From: Clostridia bacterium
GTDB lineage: Bacteria; Bacillota_A; Clostridia; Peptostreptococcales; Anaerovoracaceae
Length of the DNA stretch: 16,516 nt
Assembly: GCA_024403175.1 (NCBI GenBank)
Contig: JAKSSI010000004.1
Location: 1 to 16,516, forward strand
Direction: 5' to 3'
Shown: positions 6,793-14,979 of the stretch, piece after piece
Position numbering within the stretch: position 1 is the first letter of the stretch
How the letters are laid out: every line of letters begins with the position of its first letter
The notes under the pieces: model-generated
The model's input: the letters and a program-made list of their open reading frames with translations, nothing else
Told to the model about the DNA's origin: nothing
The model's database searches: none
Made by a program: the position numbers and the translations under genes

Positions 6793-7884
6793 ATGACAAA
6801 GTTAGAAGAAGCAAGAGGCATTATCAACGAAGCGGATAAGGAACTTGCGCAGCTCTTTGAAAAGAGAATGAAGGCATGCGCTATGGTTGCTGATTACAAG
6901 AAAGAACATGGTCTTTCTGTAAAAGACGAAGCAAGAGAAGAACAGCTTATTGCAAAAACAAGAAAATATATCACAGACCCTGAAATTGAAGACTACTTTG
7001 TTGAATTCCAGAGAAATATGATTAATCTTTCATGCAAGTATCAGACAAAGATTATTTCTGGCATGAAGGTTGCATACAGCGGTGTAGAAGGTGCTTATGC
7101 ATTCATTGCTGCAAGCAAGATGTTCCCAGGTGCAGAACTTATTGCATACCCAGATTTCAAAGCTGCTTATCAGGCAGTTGAAAATGGCGAATGCGATACA
7201 GTAGTTCTCCCAATCGAAAACAGCTATGCAGGCGAAGTTGGTGCCGTAATGGATCTTATCTTCTCCGGCAGCCTCTTTATCAATCAGGTAAAAGACCTTG
7301 CTATTAACCACAATCTTATGGTAAAGCCAGGCACAAAGATTGGCGATGTTAAGAAGGTTATCAGCCATCCACAGGCATTAGATCAGTGCGCTAACTGGAT
7401 TCAAAAACACGGACTCGTTGGTCAGAGCTATGTAAACACAGCAGTTGCAGCTAAGTTTGTAAAAGAATCCGATGACACATCTATTGCAGCAATCGCTTCT
7501 GCTGAAACAGCTGAAATCTTCGGACTTGAAATTTTAGAATCATCAATTAACGATAATCCAAATAACACAACAAGATTTGCAGCTATGTCTAAGGTGGCAA
7601 ATAAGCCTGCATACTCTGGTGTTAGAGAAGATGAAAACTTCATCATCGTATTCACAGTACAGCACAAGGCCGGTGCTCTTGCACAGACACTGAACATCAT
7701 CGGTGCACACGGCTACAATATGAAGTGCTTAAGAAGCCGTCCAATGAAGGAACTCCAGTGGAACTACTACTTCTACATTGAAGCAGAAGGAAACATCAAC
7801 AACGAAAACGGCGAATACATGCTTAGAGAACTCTCCGCTCTTTGCGCTAGACTTAAGTTAGTTGGAACTTTTTACACAAAGTAA
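6793..7884 (+). CDS. pheA: Bifunctional chorismate mutase / prephenate dehydratase (P-protein)
   Basis: A cytosolic enzyme converting chorismate to prephenate and then to phenylpyruvate, the last step before transamination to phenylalanine. Its 363 residues hold an AroQ-type chorismate mutase helix bundle (1-85, with KRMKACAMVADYKKEHG), a prephenate dehydratase domain (91-270, with VLPIENS at 138-144 and the catalytic NNTTRF at 257-262), and a C-terminal ACT domain (282-363) for phenylalanine feedback. In the ACT domain GALA (294-297) matches the Phe-binding GAL motif, but the usual ESRP reads RSRP (314-317). AAAGGAG (6778-6784) eight bases upstream sets the start. It is the first structural gene after the attenuator. 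The ACT domain gives a second, enzyme-level control by Phe if it still binds it. Confidence 0.97.
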   Translation: MTKLEEARGIINEADKELAQLFEKRMKACAMVADYKKEHGLSVKDEAREEQLIAKTRKYITDPEIEDYFVEFQRNMINLSCKYQTKIISGMKVAYSGVEGAYAFIAASKMFPGAELIAYPDFKAAYQAVENGECDTVVLPIENSYAGEVGAVMDLIFSGSLFINQVKDLAINHNLMVKPGTKIGDVKKVISHPQALDQCANWIQKHGLVGQSYVNTAVAAKFVKESDDTSIAAIASAETAEIFGLEILESSINDNPNNTTRFAAMSKVANKPAYSGVREDENFIIVFTVQHKAGALAQTLNIIGAHGYNMKCLRSRPMKELQWNYYFYIEAEGNINNENGEYMLRELSALCARLKLVGTFYTK

Positions 7885-7896
7885 GAAAGGTTAGCT

Positions 7897-8901
7897 ATGA
7901 TTATTCCGGTAAAAACCGACACAATTAATTACGACGTTGTTATAGAAGAAGGCGCTTTAGCAAAAGCAGGCCAGCTTATAAACCTCAACAGAAAAGTTCT
8001 TGTTGTAACAGATAGCGGCGTGCCAGCAGAATATGCAAAGACTGTTTTAGATCAGTGCAAGGATGGCGTATTATTTACAATTCCTCAAGGCGAACAGAGC
8101 AAGTGCATAGACGTTTGGCAGCAGCTTTTAGCAGCAATGCTTGATGCAGACTTTACTAGAAAGGACTGTGTTGTAGCTGTAGGTGGCGGCATGTGCGGCG
8201 ACTTGGCAGGTTTTGCGGCAGCAAGCTTTATGCGCGGCATTGAATTCTTCAATATGCCAACAACACTTCTTTCTCAGGTGGATTCTTCCATCGGCGGAAA
8301 AACCGGAATAGATTTTCATAACGTTAAAAATATTGTCGGCGCATTCTACCAGCCAAGCATGGTAATTGTCGACCCAAAAACTCTTGATACTTTATCTGAC
8401 CGCCTCTTTATGGCAGGCCTTACAGAAGCAATTAAGATGGCTGCAAACTTCGATTTAGAACTCTTTGAATTTATTGAAAAGAGCGAAGACATTAGAAAAG
8501 ATGCCAGCGCAGTTATTGCAGGAGCTCTTAAGATTAAGGAAAGAGTTGTTGAAGAAGACACAAAGGAAGCCGGCGTTAGATCTGTACTTAACTTTGGCCA
8601 CACCATAGGCCATGCAATCGAAGCTGTTGAAGAATACAATCTTTATCACGGCGAATGCGTAGCACTTGGTATGATTCCAATGAGCTCTCCTGAAGTAAGA
8701 GAAAGATTACTTTCAGTATTTGCAAAGTACAATATCCCTACAACGCACAATCACAAGCCTGAAGAACTTCTTCCTTACATTCTTCATGACAAAAAGAAGA
8801 GTGCAAACGGCATTAAAGCAGTTCTTTGCGAAAAGCTTGGCACATACACATTAAAGCAAATGGATCCTGAAGAAATACTCAAAAGAATGGAGACCATCTA
8901 A
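7897..8901 (+). CDS. aroB: 3-dehydroquinate synthase
   Basis: Second step of the shikimate pathway: DAHP to 3-dehydroquinate, using bound NAD and a divalent metal. It is 334 residues, slightly shorter than the usual 350-370. Motifs are PQGEQSK (63-69), the NAD-binding GGGMCGDLAG (96-105), PTTLLSQVDSSIGGKTGID (121-139), and KNIVGAFYQP (144-153). The metal ligands are expected at E177 (LTEAIK), H235 (NFGHTIGHAIE) and H251 (YHGE); the 16-residue gap between the two histidines matches the family. GAAAGG (7885-7890) precedes the ATG, 12 bases after pheA. The stop codon shares one base with the aroC start (TAATG), which suggests translational coupling. Confidence 0.97.
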   Translation: MIIPVKTDTINYDVVIEEGALAKAGQLINLNRKVLVVTDSGVPAEYAKTVLDQCKDGVLFTIPQGEQSKCIDVWQQLLAAMLDADFTRKDCVVAVGGGMCGDLAGFAAASFMRGIEFFNMPTTLLSQVDSSIGGKTGIDFHNVKNIVGAFYQPSMVIVDPKTLDTLSDRLFMAGLTEAIKMAANFDLELFEFIEKSEDIRKDASAVIAGALKIKERVVEEDTKEAGVRSVLNFGHTIGHAIEAVEEYNLYHGECVALGMIPMSSPEVRERLLSVFAKYNIPTTHNHKPEELLPYILHDKKKSANGIKAVLCEKLGTYTLKQMDPEEILKRMETI

Positions 8902-9983
8902 TGAAAAATACTTTCGGACAATCCTTAACAGTTACATTATTCGGTGAAAGCCACGGCCCTGCAGTAGGCGCTTTAATCGATGGTATAGCTCCTGGCGTTG
9001 AAGTAAACAGAGCTGAAATCGAAAAGGTTCTTTCAAGAAGAAGACCAAGCCTCTCCACCGATACACAAAGAGTTGAAACAGATCCATTCGAAATTCTCTC
9101 AGGTGTGTTTAACGATAAAACAACAGGCACACCAATTTGCATTTCTGTTCCTAACCAGAATACAAAGAGCAGAGATTACAACTACGGGCCAGCTCGTCCG
9201 GCTCATGCAGATTATTCTGCATTCATTAAGTATCACGGCTTTGAAGATTTCAGAGGCGGCGGACACTTCTCCGGAAGAATTACAACAGGCCTTTGCGCAG
9301 TTGGTGGAATTCTTCTTCCTGCACTTGAAAAGAAGGGTATCTACATTGGTACTCATATTCTTTCTTGTGGCGAAGCAAAGGACAGAGCATTTGGCGATAT
9401 GATTGCAGACATCAAGAGCCTTCAGGACATGCAGTTTCCAGTTCTTGATAAAGAAAAAGAAGTTGCAATCATCGAAGAAATAAACAATGCAAGAGAAGAT
9501 CAAGATAGTATTGGCGGTGTTGTTCAGACAGCAATTGCAGGCATTCCTGCTGGCGTTGGCGAACCATGGTTCGATTCTATCGAAAGTCTTATATCTCATA
9601 TAGTGTTCAGCCTTGGTGGTGTAAAGGGCATTGAATTCGGCGCAGGTTTTGAATTCGCCAAGATGCGCGGTAGCCAAGCTAACGACCCAATAAGAATCGT
9701 AGACGGAAAGGTTGTTACAGAAACAAATAACAACGCTGGAATTAACGGCGGTATTTCAAACGGAATGCCAGTTGTTTTCCAGACAGCTGTAAAGCCTACA
9801 CCATCTATTTCAAAGGTGCAGAAAACCGTAAACTTTAAGAGTATGGAAAACGAAGATCTTGAAATTCACGGCAGACACGACCCATCCATTTTAAGAAGAA
9901 TTTGTCCAGTAATAGACAGCTGCGTAGCTATAGTTATTGCAGATCTTCTTACACAAAGATTTGGAACAGACTTTCTTGCATAA
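8901..9983 (+). CDS. aroC: Chorismate synthase
   Basis: Last step of the common pathway: trans-elimination of phosphate from EPSP to give chorismate, using reduced FMN. Length is 360 residues, normal for the family. Signature segments are GESHGPAVGALIDGIAPG (16-33), the arginine-rich RRRPS near 46-50, FRGGGHFSGRITTG (around 117-130) and the late HGRHDPSILRR. The ATG overlaps the aroB stop by one base, with GGAG (8889-8892) inside the aroB 3' end. There is no sign of a fused flavin reductase domain, so it must use an external FMN-reducing system, as bacterial single-domain forms do. Confidence 0.97.
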   Translation: MKNTFGQSLTVTLFGESHGPAVGALIDGIAPGVEVNRAEIEKVLSRRRPSLSTDTQRVETDPFEILSGVFNDKTTGTPICISVPNQNTKSRDYNYGPARPAHADYSAFIKYHGFEDFRGGGHFSGRITTGLCAVGGILLPALEKKGIYIGTHILSCGEAKDRAFGDMIADIKSLQDMQFPVLDKEKEVAIIEEINNAREDQDSIGGVVQTAIAGIPAGVGEPWFDSIESLISHIVFSLGGVKGIEFGAGFEFAKMRGSQANDPIRIVDGKVVTETNNNAGINGGISNGMPVVFQTAVKPTPSISKVQKTVNFKSMENEDLEIHGRHDPSILRRICPVIDSCVAIVIADLLTQRFGTDFLA

Positions 9984-9993
9984 GGAGTAAACC

Positions 9994-11226
9994 ATGCAAT
10001 ATGGACTTATAGGAGAACATCTCGGACACAGCTATTCAATGGAAATCCACGAAAGCATAGCTGATTACAAGTACGAATTAAAAGAACTTACTCCGGCTGA
10101 ACTCCCAGACTTTATAACTAAAAAAGAATTCAAGGGAATCAACGTTACTATTCCTTACAAGCAGGATGTAATTCCTTTCCTTGATGAAATATCCGATCAG
10201 GCAAAGGCTATTGGCGCTGTTAACACCATCGTAAACAAGGATGGAAAACTCTACGGATACAATACAGACTTTATGGGTATGAAGGCTTTAATTGAAAAGC
10301 TTGGCCTTGATTTAAACGGTGCAAAGGTTTTAATCCTTGGTACAGGTGGTACTTCTAAAACTGCAAAGGCTGTAGCTGAAAGCCTCGGCGCAAAAGAAAT
10401 CATAAAGGTTTCTAGAAGTGCAAAAGATGGTGCTATTACTTATGAAGATGCAGAAAAGCTTCATGCCGATGCAGAGATTATTATCAACACTACACCTGTT
10501 GGTATGTTCCCAAAGGCAGATGCAGTTCCTATCGATTTAACTAAGTATTCAAAGGTGAAGGGCGTTGTAGATGCTATATATAATCCACTTCGCACAAACC
10601 TTGTTTTAGAAGCTAAAAAGCAGGGCGCTGCAGCAGAAGGCGGTTTATACATGCTTGCTGCGCAGGCTGTTTATGCATCAGCGTATTTCCAGGGCATAGA
10701 AGTAAACGAAGCTCTTACAGATAAAGCATTTAATCTTGTAAACAGCAAAAAGCAAAACCTAGTTCTCATCGGTATGCCAAGCTGTGGCAAGACAACTATA
10801 GGTACAGAGCTTGCTAATAAGCTGGGTCGCAAATTAGTTGATACAGATGCACTGATTATTGAACGCATCAAGATGCCTATTTCTGACTACTTTGCTCAGT
10901 ACGGCGAACCAGCATTCAGAAAAGTTGAATCTGAAGTTATTGCAGATTTAGCAAAGGAGAGCGGCCTTATTGTTTCTACCGGTGGTGGGGCAGTGCTCAA
11001 TCCAGAAAACGTAAAGAATCTTAAGAAGAATGGTATTTGCATTTTCTTAAATCGTTCTTTAGATAAACTGATTACAACAGACGACAGACCACTTTCTTCA
11101 GACAAAGAAAAGCTTACAAAGATGTTTGAAGTAAGATATCCAATATATACAGCTGCAGCTGATATCAATCTGCCTGGCGACGGCACAGTTGAAGAAGTAA
11201 CAGCAGCGTTGCTTAAGGAGATTTAA
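9994..11226 (+). CDS. aroE-aroK: Fused shikimate dehydrogenase - shikimate kinase
   Basis: One 410-residue chain performs two steps. Residues 1-245 are an NADP-dependent shikimate dehydrogenase, reducing 3-dehydroshikimate: NVTIPYK (50-56, K56 expected catalytic), GYNTD (88-92, D92), the nucleotide loop GTGGTSKTA (116-124), NTTPVGM (165-171) and EGGLYMLAAQA (215-225). Residues 254-410 are shikimate kinase, with Walker A GMPSCGKTT (260-268), DTD (283-285), FRKVE (308-312), STGGG (328-332) and lid RPL (365-367). The frame is continuous through a short linker (NSKKQN), so this is a true fusion. The usual SHS shikimate-binding motif at the N-terminus reads GHSYS (11-15). The ribosome site AAGGAG (9982-9987) overlaps the aroC stop. 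Fusion may help pass shikimate from one domain to the next. Confidence 0.96.
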   Translation: MQYGLIGEHLGHSYSMEIHESIADYKYELKELTPAELPDFITKKEFKGINVTIPYKQDVIPFLDEISDQAKAIGAVNTIVNKDGKLYGYNTDFMGMKALIEKLGLDLNGAKVLILGTGGTSKTAKAVAESLGAKEIIKVSRSAKDGAITYEDAEKLHADAEIIINTTPVGMFPKADAVPIDLTKYSKVKGVVDAIYNPLRTNLVLEAKKQGAAAEGGLYMLAAQAVYASAYFQGIEVNEALTDKAFNLVNSKKQNLVLIGMPSCGKTTIGTELANKLGRKLVDTDALIIERIKMPISDYFAQYGEPAFRKVESEVIADLAKESGLIVSTGGGAVLNPENVKNLKKNGICIFLNRSLDKLITTDDRPLSSDKEKLTKMFEVRYPIYTAAADINLPGDGTVEEVTAALLKEI

Positions 11227-11227
11227 A

Positions 11228-11662
11228 ATGAAACTTCTTGTTTTAAACGGACCAAACATCAATTTCATAGGTATCAGAGAACCTGAAATCTACGGAAGTA
11301 TAACATACAAAGATCTTATTGAAATGGTAGAAAAGCACGCTAAAGAAGTTGGCGTAGAAGTAGAATTCTATCAGTCCAATCACGAAGGTGATTTAATCGA
11401 TGCTATTCAGAAAGCTTACTTTGATAAGATTGACGGTATCATCTTTAATGCAGGTGGCTACACACATACAAGCATTGCAATTATGGATGCTTTAAAGGCA
11501 GTAAAGATTCCTTGCGTTGAAGTTCACATTAGCGACGTACATGCAAGAGAAGATTTTAGACAGCTCTCATATATCTCTTACGTAGCAGTTCACCAGATTA
11601 TTGGCCACGGACTCAACGGATATTTAGAAGCAGTGGATTATTTCAAAGCACAGGAAAAGTAA
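11228..11662 (+). CDS. aroQ: Type II 3-dehydroquinate dehydratase
   Basis: Third step of the pathway: dehydration of 3-dehydroquinate to 3-dehydroshikimate by the type II, dodecameric flavodoxin-like enzyme. At 144 residues it is of normal size. Motifs are NGPN (7-10), IREPEIYG (16-23) with lid residues R17 and Y22, SNHEGDLID (50-58), FNAGGYTHTS (73-82) and VEVHISDVHAREDFR (97-111) with catalytic H100. The position after HIS is Asp103, where the family normally has Asn. AAGGAG (11215-11220) lies within the last codons of the aroE-aroK gene, and the ATG follows that stop by one base, consistent with coupling. Confidence 0.97.
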   Translation: MKLLVLNGPNINFIGIREPEIYGSITYKDLIEMVEKHAKEVGVEVEFYQSNHEGDLIDAIQKAYFDKIDGIIFNAGGYTHTSIAIMDALKAVKIPCVEVHISDVHAREDFRQLSYISYVAVHQIIGHGLNGYLEAVDYFKAQEK

Positions 11663-11663
11663 T

Positions 11664-12869
11664 ATGAACGTATCAGTTTTTCCGGGCAAGGCTTGTGGCA
11701 AAGTAACAGCTCCGCCATCTAAAAGCTATGCTCATAGAATGCTGATTTGTGCAGCATTATCAAAACAAAATAGTGTGGTGCACGGAATAGCTCCAAGCGA
11801 AGATATGAAGGCCACTTTAGACTGTTTATCAGCTCTTGGCATTAAGTATACTTGGGAAGATACAACAGTAAAGTTCCAGGGCTCAGGCGATATTCCTGAA
11901 ATGCCTTTCAACTGCAGAGAGAGCGGCAGCACCATTAGATTCTTTATACCAATAGCAATGGCCTTTAAAGAGCATGCGGTATTCACCGGTGCTGAAAGAC
12001 TTATGCAGCGCGGTATAGGCGTCTACGAAGATCTGTTTAAAGAAATGGGTATTGCAGTAGATCTTAAAGCAGATTCTATAACAGTTGATGGCCAGCTTAA
12101 GGCAGGAAACTGGACTATAAGAGGAGACATCTCAAGCCAGTTTGTAACAGGTCTTTTGTATGCGCTGCCACTTCTTAAAGAAGATAGCACTCTTACAGTT
12201 TTAGAACCTGTAGAAAGCAGACCTTACATAGACATTACTCTCGATGCTCTTTCAACTTTCGGAATTGAAATTAAAGAAGAGCCAAAGAATGTTTTCCACA
12301 TAAAAGGGAATCAAAGCTATAAGGCTTTGGAAACAACAGTAGAAGGAGACTGGTCTAATGCGGCATTCCTGTATGCGCTTAAAGCAATGGGAAATGATTT
12401 AGAAATTAGCGGTCTTAATCCAAACAGTTTCCAGGGCGACAAATATTGCGTAGAAGCAATTAAGCAGCTTGAAGGTGAAAATCCTGTAATCGATTTATCC
12501 GATTGCCCAGATCTTGGACCAGTGCTTTTCGCTTTTGCAGCAGCTAAAAATGGAGCCTTGTTTACAGGCACAAGAAGACTTCTCATAAAAGAGTCCGACC
12601 GTGCTAATGCAATGGCTACAGAACTCAAAAAATTCGGCATAGACGTAGATGTTGAAGAAAACAGTGTAGTTGTCCATAAAGGATCAATACACGCGCCAGA
12701 AGGCCTTTTAGAGGGCTATAACGACCACAGAATAGTAATGGCTTTGTCATTGCTTTGCACTAGGGTCGGCGGCACAATTACAGATTCTCATGCCGTTAGA
12801 AAAAGTTATCCAAATTACTTTGAAGTGCTTAAATCATTAGGATTGGAGATAAAATATGAATCTGATTAA
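11664..12869 (+). CDS. aroA: EPSP synthase (3-phosphoshikimate 1-carboxyvinyltransferase)
   Basis: Sixth step of the pathway: transfers the enolpyruvyl group of PEP to shikimate 3-phosphate. It has 401 residues against about 427 for E. coli. Visible elements are PPSKSYAHR (17-25; K20, S21 and R25), SSQF (157-160), DLGPVLFAFAA (283-293), IKESDR (308-313) and NDHRIVMA (353-360). The loop corresponding to E. coli GNAGTAMRP reads RESGSTIRF (85-93), so the glycine and arginine are kept but the proline is Phe93. This departs from the class I glyphosate-sensitive pattern. The start follows the aroQ stop by one base with AGGAAA upstream. Its last 14 bases overlap tyrA in another frame. Confidence 0.96.
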   Translation: MNVSVFPGKACGKVTAPPSKSYAHRMLICAALSKQNSVVHGIAPSEDMKATLDCLSALGIKYTWEDTTVKFQGSGDIPEMPFNCRESGSTIRFFIPIAMAFKEHAVFTGAERLMQRGIGVYEDLFKEMGIAVDLKADSITVDGQLKAGNWTIRGDISSQFVTGLLYALPLLKEDSTLTVLEPVESRPYIDITLDALSTFGIEIKEEPKNVFHIKGNQSYKALETTVEGDWSNAAFLYALKAMGNDLEISGLNPNSFQGDKYCVEAIKQLEGENPVIDLSDCPDLGPVLFAFAAAKNGALFTGTRRLLIKESDRANAMATELKKFGIDVDVEENSVVVHKGSIHAPEGLLEGYNDHRIVMALSLLCTRVGGTITDSHAVRKSYPNYFEVLKSLGLEIKYESD

Positions 12870-13713
12870 CAAAATGAAAGTTGGCATTGTCGGACTTGGT
12901 TTGATGGGTGGTTCTTATGCTCAGGGTCTTTCTGATTTAGGCTTTGAAGTTGGAGCCATAGATAAGAACCAAGAGTCCATCGACTATGCTATTGAACATG
13001 GCATAATAAAGCATGGCCAGGTGGAAGTTACAGAAGATTACGTAAAGCAATTTGACATAGTAATTTTCGCAATTTATCCACATGCGTTTATTGAATGGAT
13101 TAAAAACTACCAAAGTTATTTTAAGTCTGGCGCGCTGATTACAGACGTAACTGGTGTTAAGACTTGTGTGGTTTACGATATTCAGGGAATGCTTAGAGAA
13201 GATCTTGAATACATTCCTTGCCACCCAATGGCTGGTAGAGAATGCAGCGGTGTACAGAATGCAAAGAAAGATATTTTCTATCCATCAAATTACATTATTA
13301 CACCAACAGAAAAGAATACTGAAGAGGCTATAGATGTTGCAAGACAGCTTGGTATGATTTTAGGTTTTAAGAGAATTTCAGTTCTTACACCTGAAAAGCA
13401 CGACGAAGTTATCGGCTTCTTGTCTCAGCTTACTCACTGCATTGCAATTGCACTTATGACATGCAAGGATGCAGAAACAATGGCGCCTTACAGTGGTAAT
13501 TCATTTAGAGATTTAACAAGAATTGCAAAGCTTAACGATGAAATGTGGAGCGAACTTTTCTTGGTTAATAAAGAAGAACTCTTAAACCAGATGGATGCGT
13601 TTGAGCAGTCCTTCCATAAATTAAAAGAAACTATAGTAAATGATGACAGAGAAGCAATGCGCGAAATGATGAGAGAATCAACTCGCCAGAGAATACTGTT
13701 CGATAAGAAATAA
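12856..13713 (+). CDS. tyrA: Prephenate dehydrogenase
   Basis: Oxidative decarboxylation of prephenate to 4-hydroxyphenylpyruvate, the committed step to tyrosine. Its 285 residues hold an N-terminal Rossmann domain with GLGLMGGS (13-20) and TDVTGVK (96-102), then HPMAGRE (123-129) and the all-helical dimer domain with FLSQLTHCIA (188-197), where H194 is expected to be catalytic. There is no C-terminal ACT domain and no fused chorismate mutase, so feedback by Tyr through an ACT domain is not expected; prephenate must come from PheA's mutase domain. GGAG (12845-12848) seven bases upstream supports 12856 over the internal Met at 12874, which has no ribosome site. It overlaps the aroA 3' end by 14 bases. 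Confidence 0.96.
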   Translation: MNLINKMKVGIVGLGLMGGSYAQGLSDLGFEVGAIDKNQESIDYAIEHGIIKHGQVEVTEDYVKQFDIVIFAIYPHAFIEWIKNYQSYFKSGALITDVTGVKTCVVYDIQGMLREDLEYIPCHPMAGRECSGVQNAKKDIFYPSNYIITPTEKNTEEAIDVARQLGMILGFKRISVLTPEKHDEVIGFLSQLTHCIAIALMTCKDAETMAPYSGNSFRDLTRIAKLNDEMWSELFLVNKEELLNQMDAFEQSFHKLKETIVNDDREAMREMMRESTRQRILFDKK

Positions 13714-13728
13714 TAGGAGATAGATGTT

Positions 13729-14757
13729 ATGAATTTTCAGTTTAAGAGAGAAATGCCAACAGCAAGAGTAGTAAAGGAAATGTATCCACTTTCTGCTGAA
13801 GGTGCAGCAAAGAAAAAGGCAAACGACGAAGAAATCAGAAAGGTTTTCACAGGCGAAAGCGATAAGTTCATTCTCGTTATCGGACCTTGCTCTGCAGATA
13901 GAGAAGATGCAGTTCTTGATTATATGGGCAGAATGGCAAAGGTTAACGAACAGGTTAAGGATAAGATTGTTATCATCCCAAGAATTTATACAAATAAGCC
14001 AAGAACAACAGGCGAAGGCTATAAGGGAATGCTTCACCAGCCAAACCCAAATGAATCTCCTGATATGCTCAAGGGCTTAATTTCTATCAGAAGACTTCAC
14101 ATTAAGGCTATTGAAGATACTGGTTTCTCTTGCGCAGACGAAATGCTCTATCCAGAAAACCACACATATCTTTCCGACTGCCTTTCCTATGTAGCAGTAG
14201 GTGCTAGATCTGTAGAAGACCAGCAGCACAGACTTACAGCTTCTGGCTTCAATGTACCAGTAGGTATGAAGAACCCAACAGGCGGAGACTTATCCGTTAT
14301 GATGAACGCTATTAAGGCAGCTCAGGGAAGCCATACATTCGTATACGGCGGCTGGGAAGTACAGAGCCAGGGCAACCAGCTTGCACACGCTATCTTAAGA
14401 GGTTATTCCAGCAAGCACGGCGGAACACTTCCAAACTATCACTATGAAGATTTACTTCTTCTCAACACACTTTATGAAAAGTCTGGACTTAAGAACCCTG
14501 CAGTAATTGTAGACTGCAACCACGCAAACTCCGGTAAGCAGTGGGCAGAACAGCCAAGAATTGCAAAGGAAATTCTTCACAGCATGCGCCACAACGGCGA
14601 TATTAAGAAGCTTGTAAAGGGCTTAATGGTTGAATCCTACATCGTAGACGGAAACCAGAAGCCAGACGGCGACGTATATGGCTGCTCCATTACAGACGCT
14701 TGCCTTGGTTGGGAAAAGACAGAACAGATGATCTACGATCTCGCTGATTTATTGTAA
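13729..14757 (+). CDS. aroF: DAHP synthase, class I (AroF/G/H type)
   Basis: First step of the pathway: condenses PEP with erythrose 4-phosphate to DAHP. Length is 342 residues, close to E. coli AroG (350). Motifs are GPCSADRED (52-60), PRIYTNKPRTTGEGYKG (84-100), VGARSVEDQQHR (157-168), GMKNPTGGD (179-187) and VDCNHANSGKQ (261-271). The four metal ligands are expected at C54, H265, E302 and D323, matching the Cys-His-Glu-Asp set of the class. It is of the E. coli-like subclass, whose N-terminal region makes the Phe or Tyr feedback site; which effector acts here cannot be read. An ATG at 13724 opens a two-codon frame, so 13729 with AGGAG (13715-13719) is the start. The entry enzyme is the last gene of the operon and thus also under the attenuator. 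Confidence 0.96.
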   Translation: MNFQFKREMPTARVVKEMYPLSAEGAAKKKANDEEIRKVFTGESDKFILVIGPCSADREDAVLDYMGRMAKVNEQVKDKIVIIPRIYTNKPRTTGEGYKGMLHQPNPNESPDMLKGLISIRRLHIKAIEDTGFSCADEMLYPENHTYLSDCLSYVAVGARSVEDQQHRLTASGFNVPVGMKNPTGGDLSVMMNAIKAAQGSHTFVYGGWEVQSQGNQLAHAILRGYSSKHGGTLPNYHYEDLLLLNTLYEKSGLKNPAVIVDCNHANSGKQWAEQPRIAKEILHSMRHNGDIKKLVKGLMVESYIVDGNQKPDGDVYGCSITDACLGWEKTEQMIYDLADLL

Positions 14758-14825
14758 GCAAATTATGCTTCGAGATGAAAGCGAGCGCTAGCGCGAAGCT
14801 TGAATCCGCAGCCAAAAATTTGCGA
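14758..14825. other. GC-rich palindromic spacer after the aromatic operon
   Basis: The 68 bases between the DAHP synthase stop and the foldback element hold GCTTCG (14767-14772) matched by CGAAGC (14794-14799), and a perfect 10-base palindrome, GCGCTAGCGC (14785-14794). AGCGAG (14780-14785) can also pair with CTCGCT (14862-14867) inside the foldback, so this may be part of the same element. No ribosome site or gene is visible. Confidence 0.5.
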
Positions 14826-14979
14826 TTAAAAAGACATTTTATATTTCCTAAAGGACACGCTCTCGCTAAGCTGGGAGCCCAACAGCGGTTCTGGGGTTCT
14901 TGCATCGCCTTATGGCTCGCAACAACCAGGAACCGGTATCCCAGATTGTCCTTTTCGGAAACATAAAATGTCTTTTTTA
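14826..14979. repeat. Long foldback element (about 154 bases) with 30-base inverted arms
   Basis: The left arm (14826-14857) and right arm (14947-14979) pair over about 30 bp with two mismatches and one bulged C. Inside, CTGGGA/TCCCAG (14871-14876 with 14939-14944), CGGTTC/GAACCG (14886-14891 with 14930-14935), TTGC/GCAA (14900-14903 with 14919-14922) and GCC TTAT GGC (14907-14916) continue the same foldback, so almost the whole stretch is one hairpin. Both outer ends carry TA and A/T runs. A miniature inverted-repeat element is possible. It can also end transcription from both sides, since each strand leaves the stem into five or six T. The AraC-type gene's stop codon lies in the right arm. 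It holds no credible gene. Confidence 0.75.

Noticed and set aside
12874..13713. Alternative tyrA start at the internal Met (12874)
   Set aside because: It has no ribosome site; GGAG at 12845-12848 fits the ATG at 12856.
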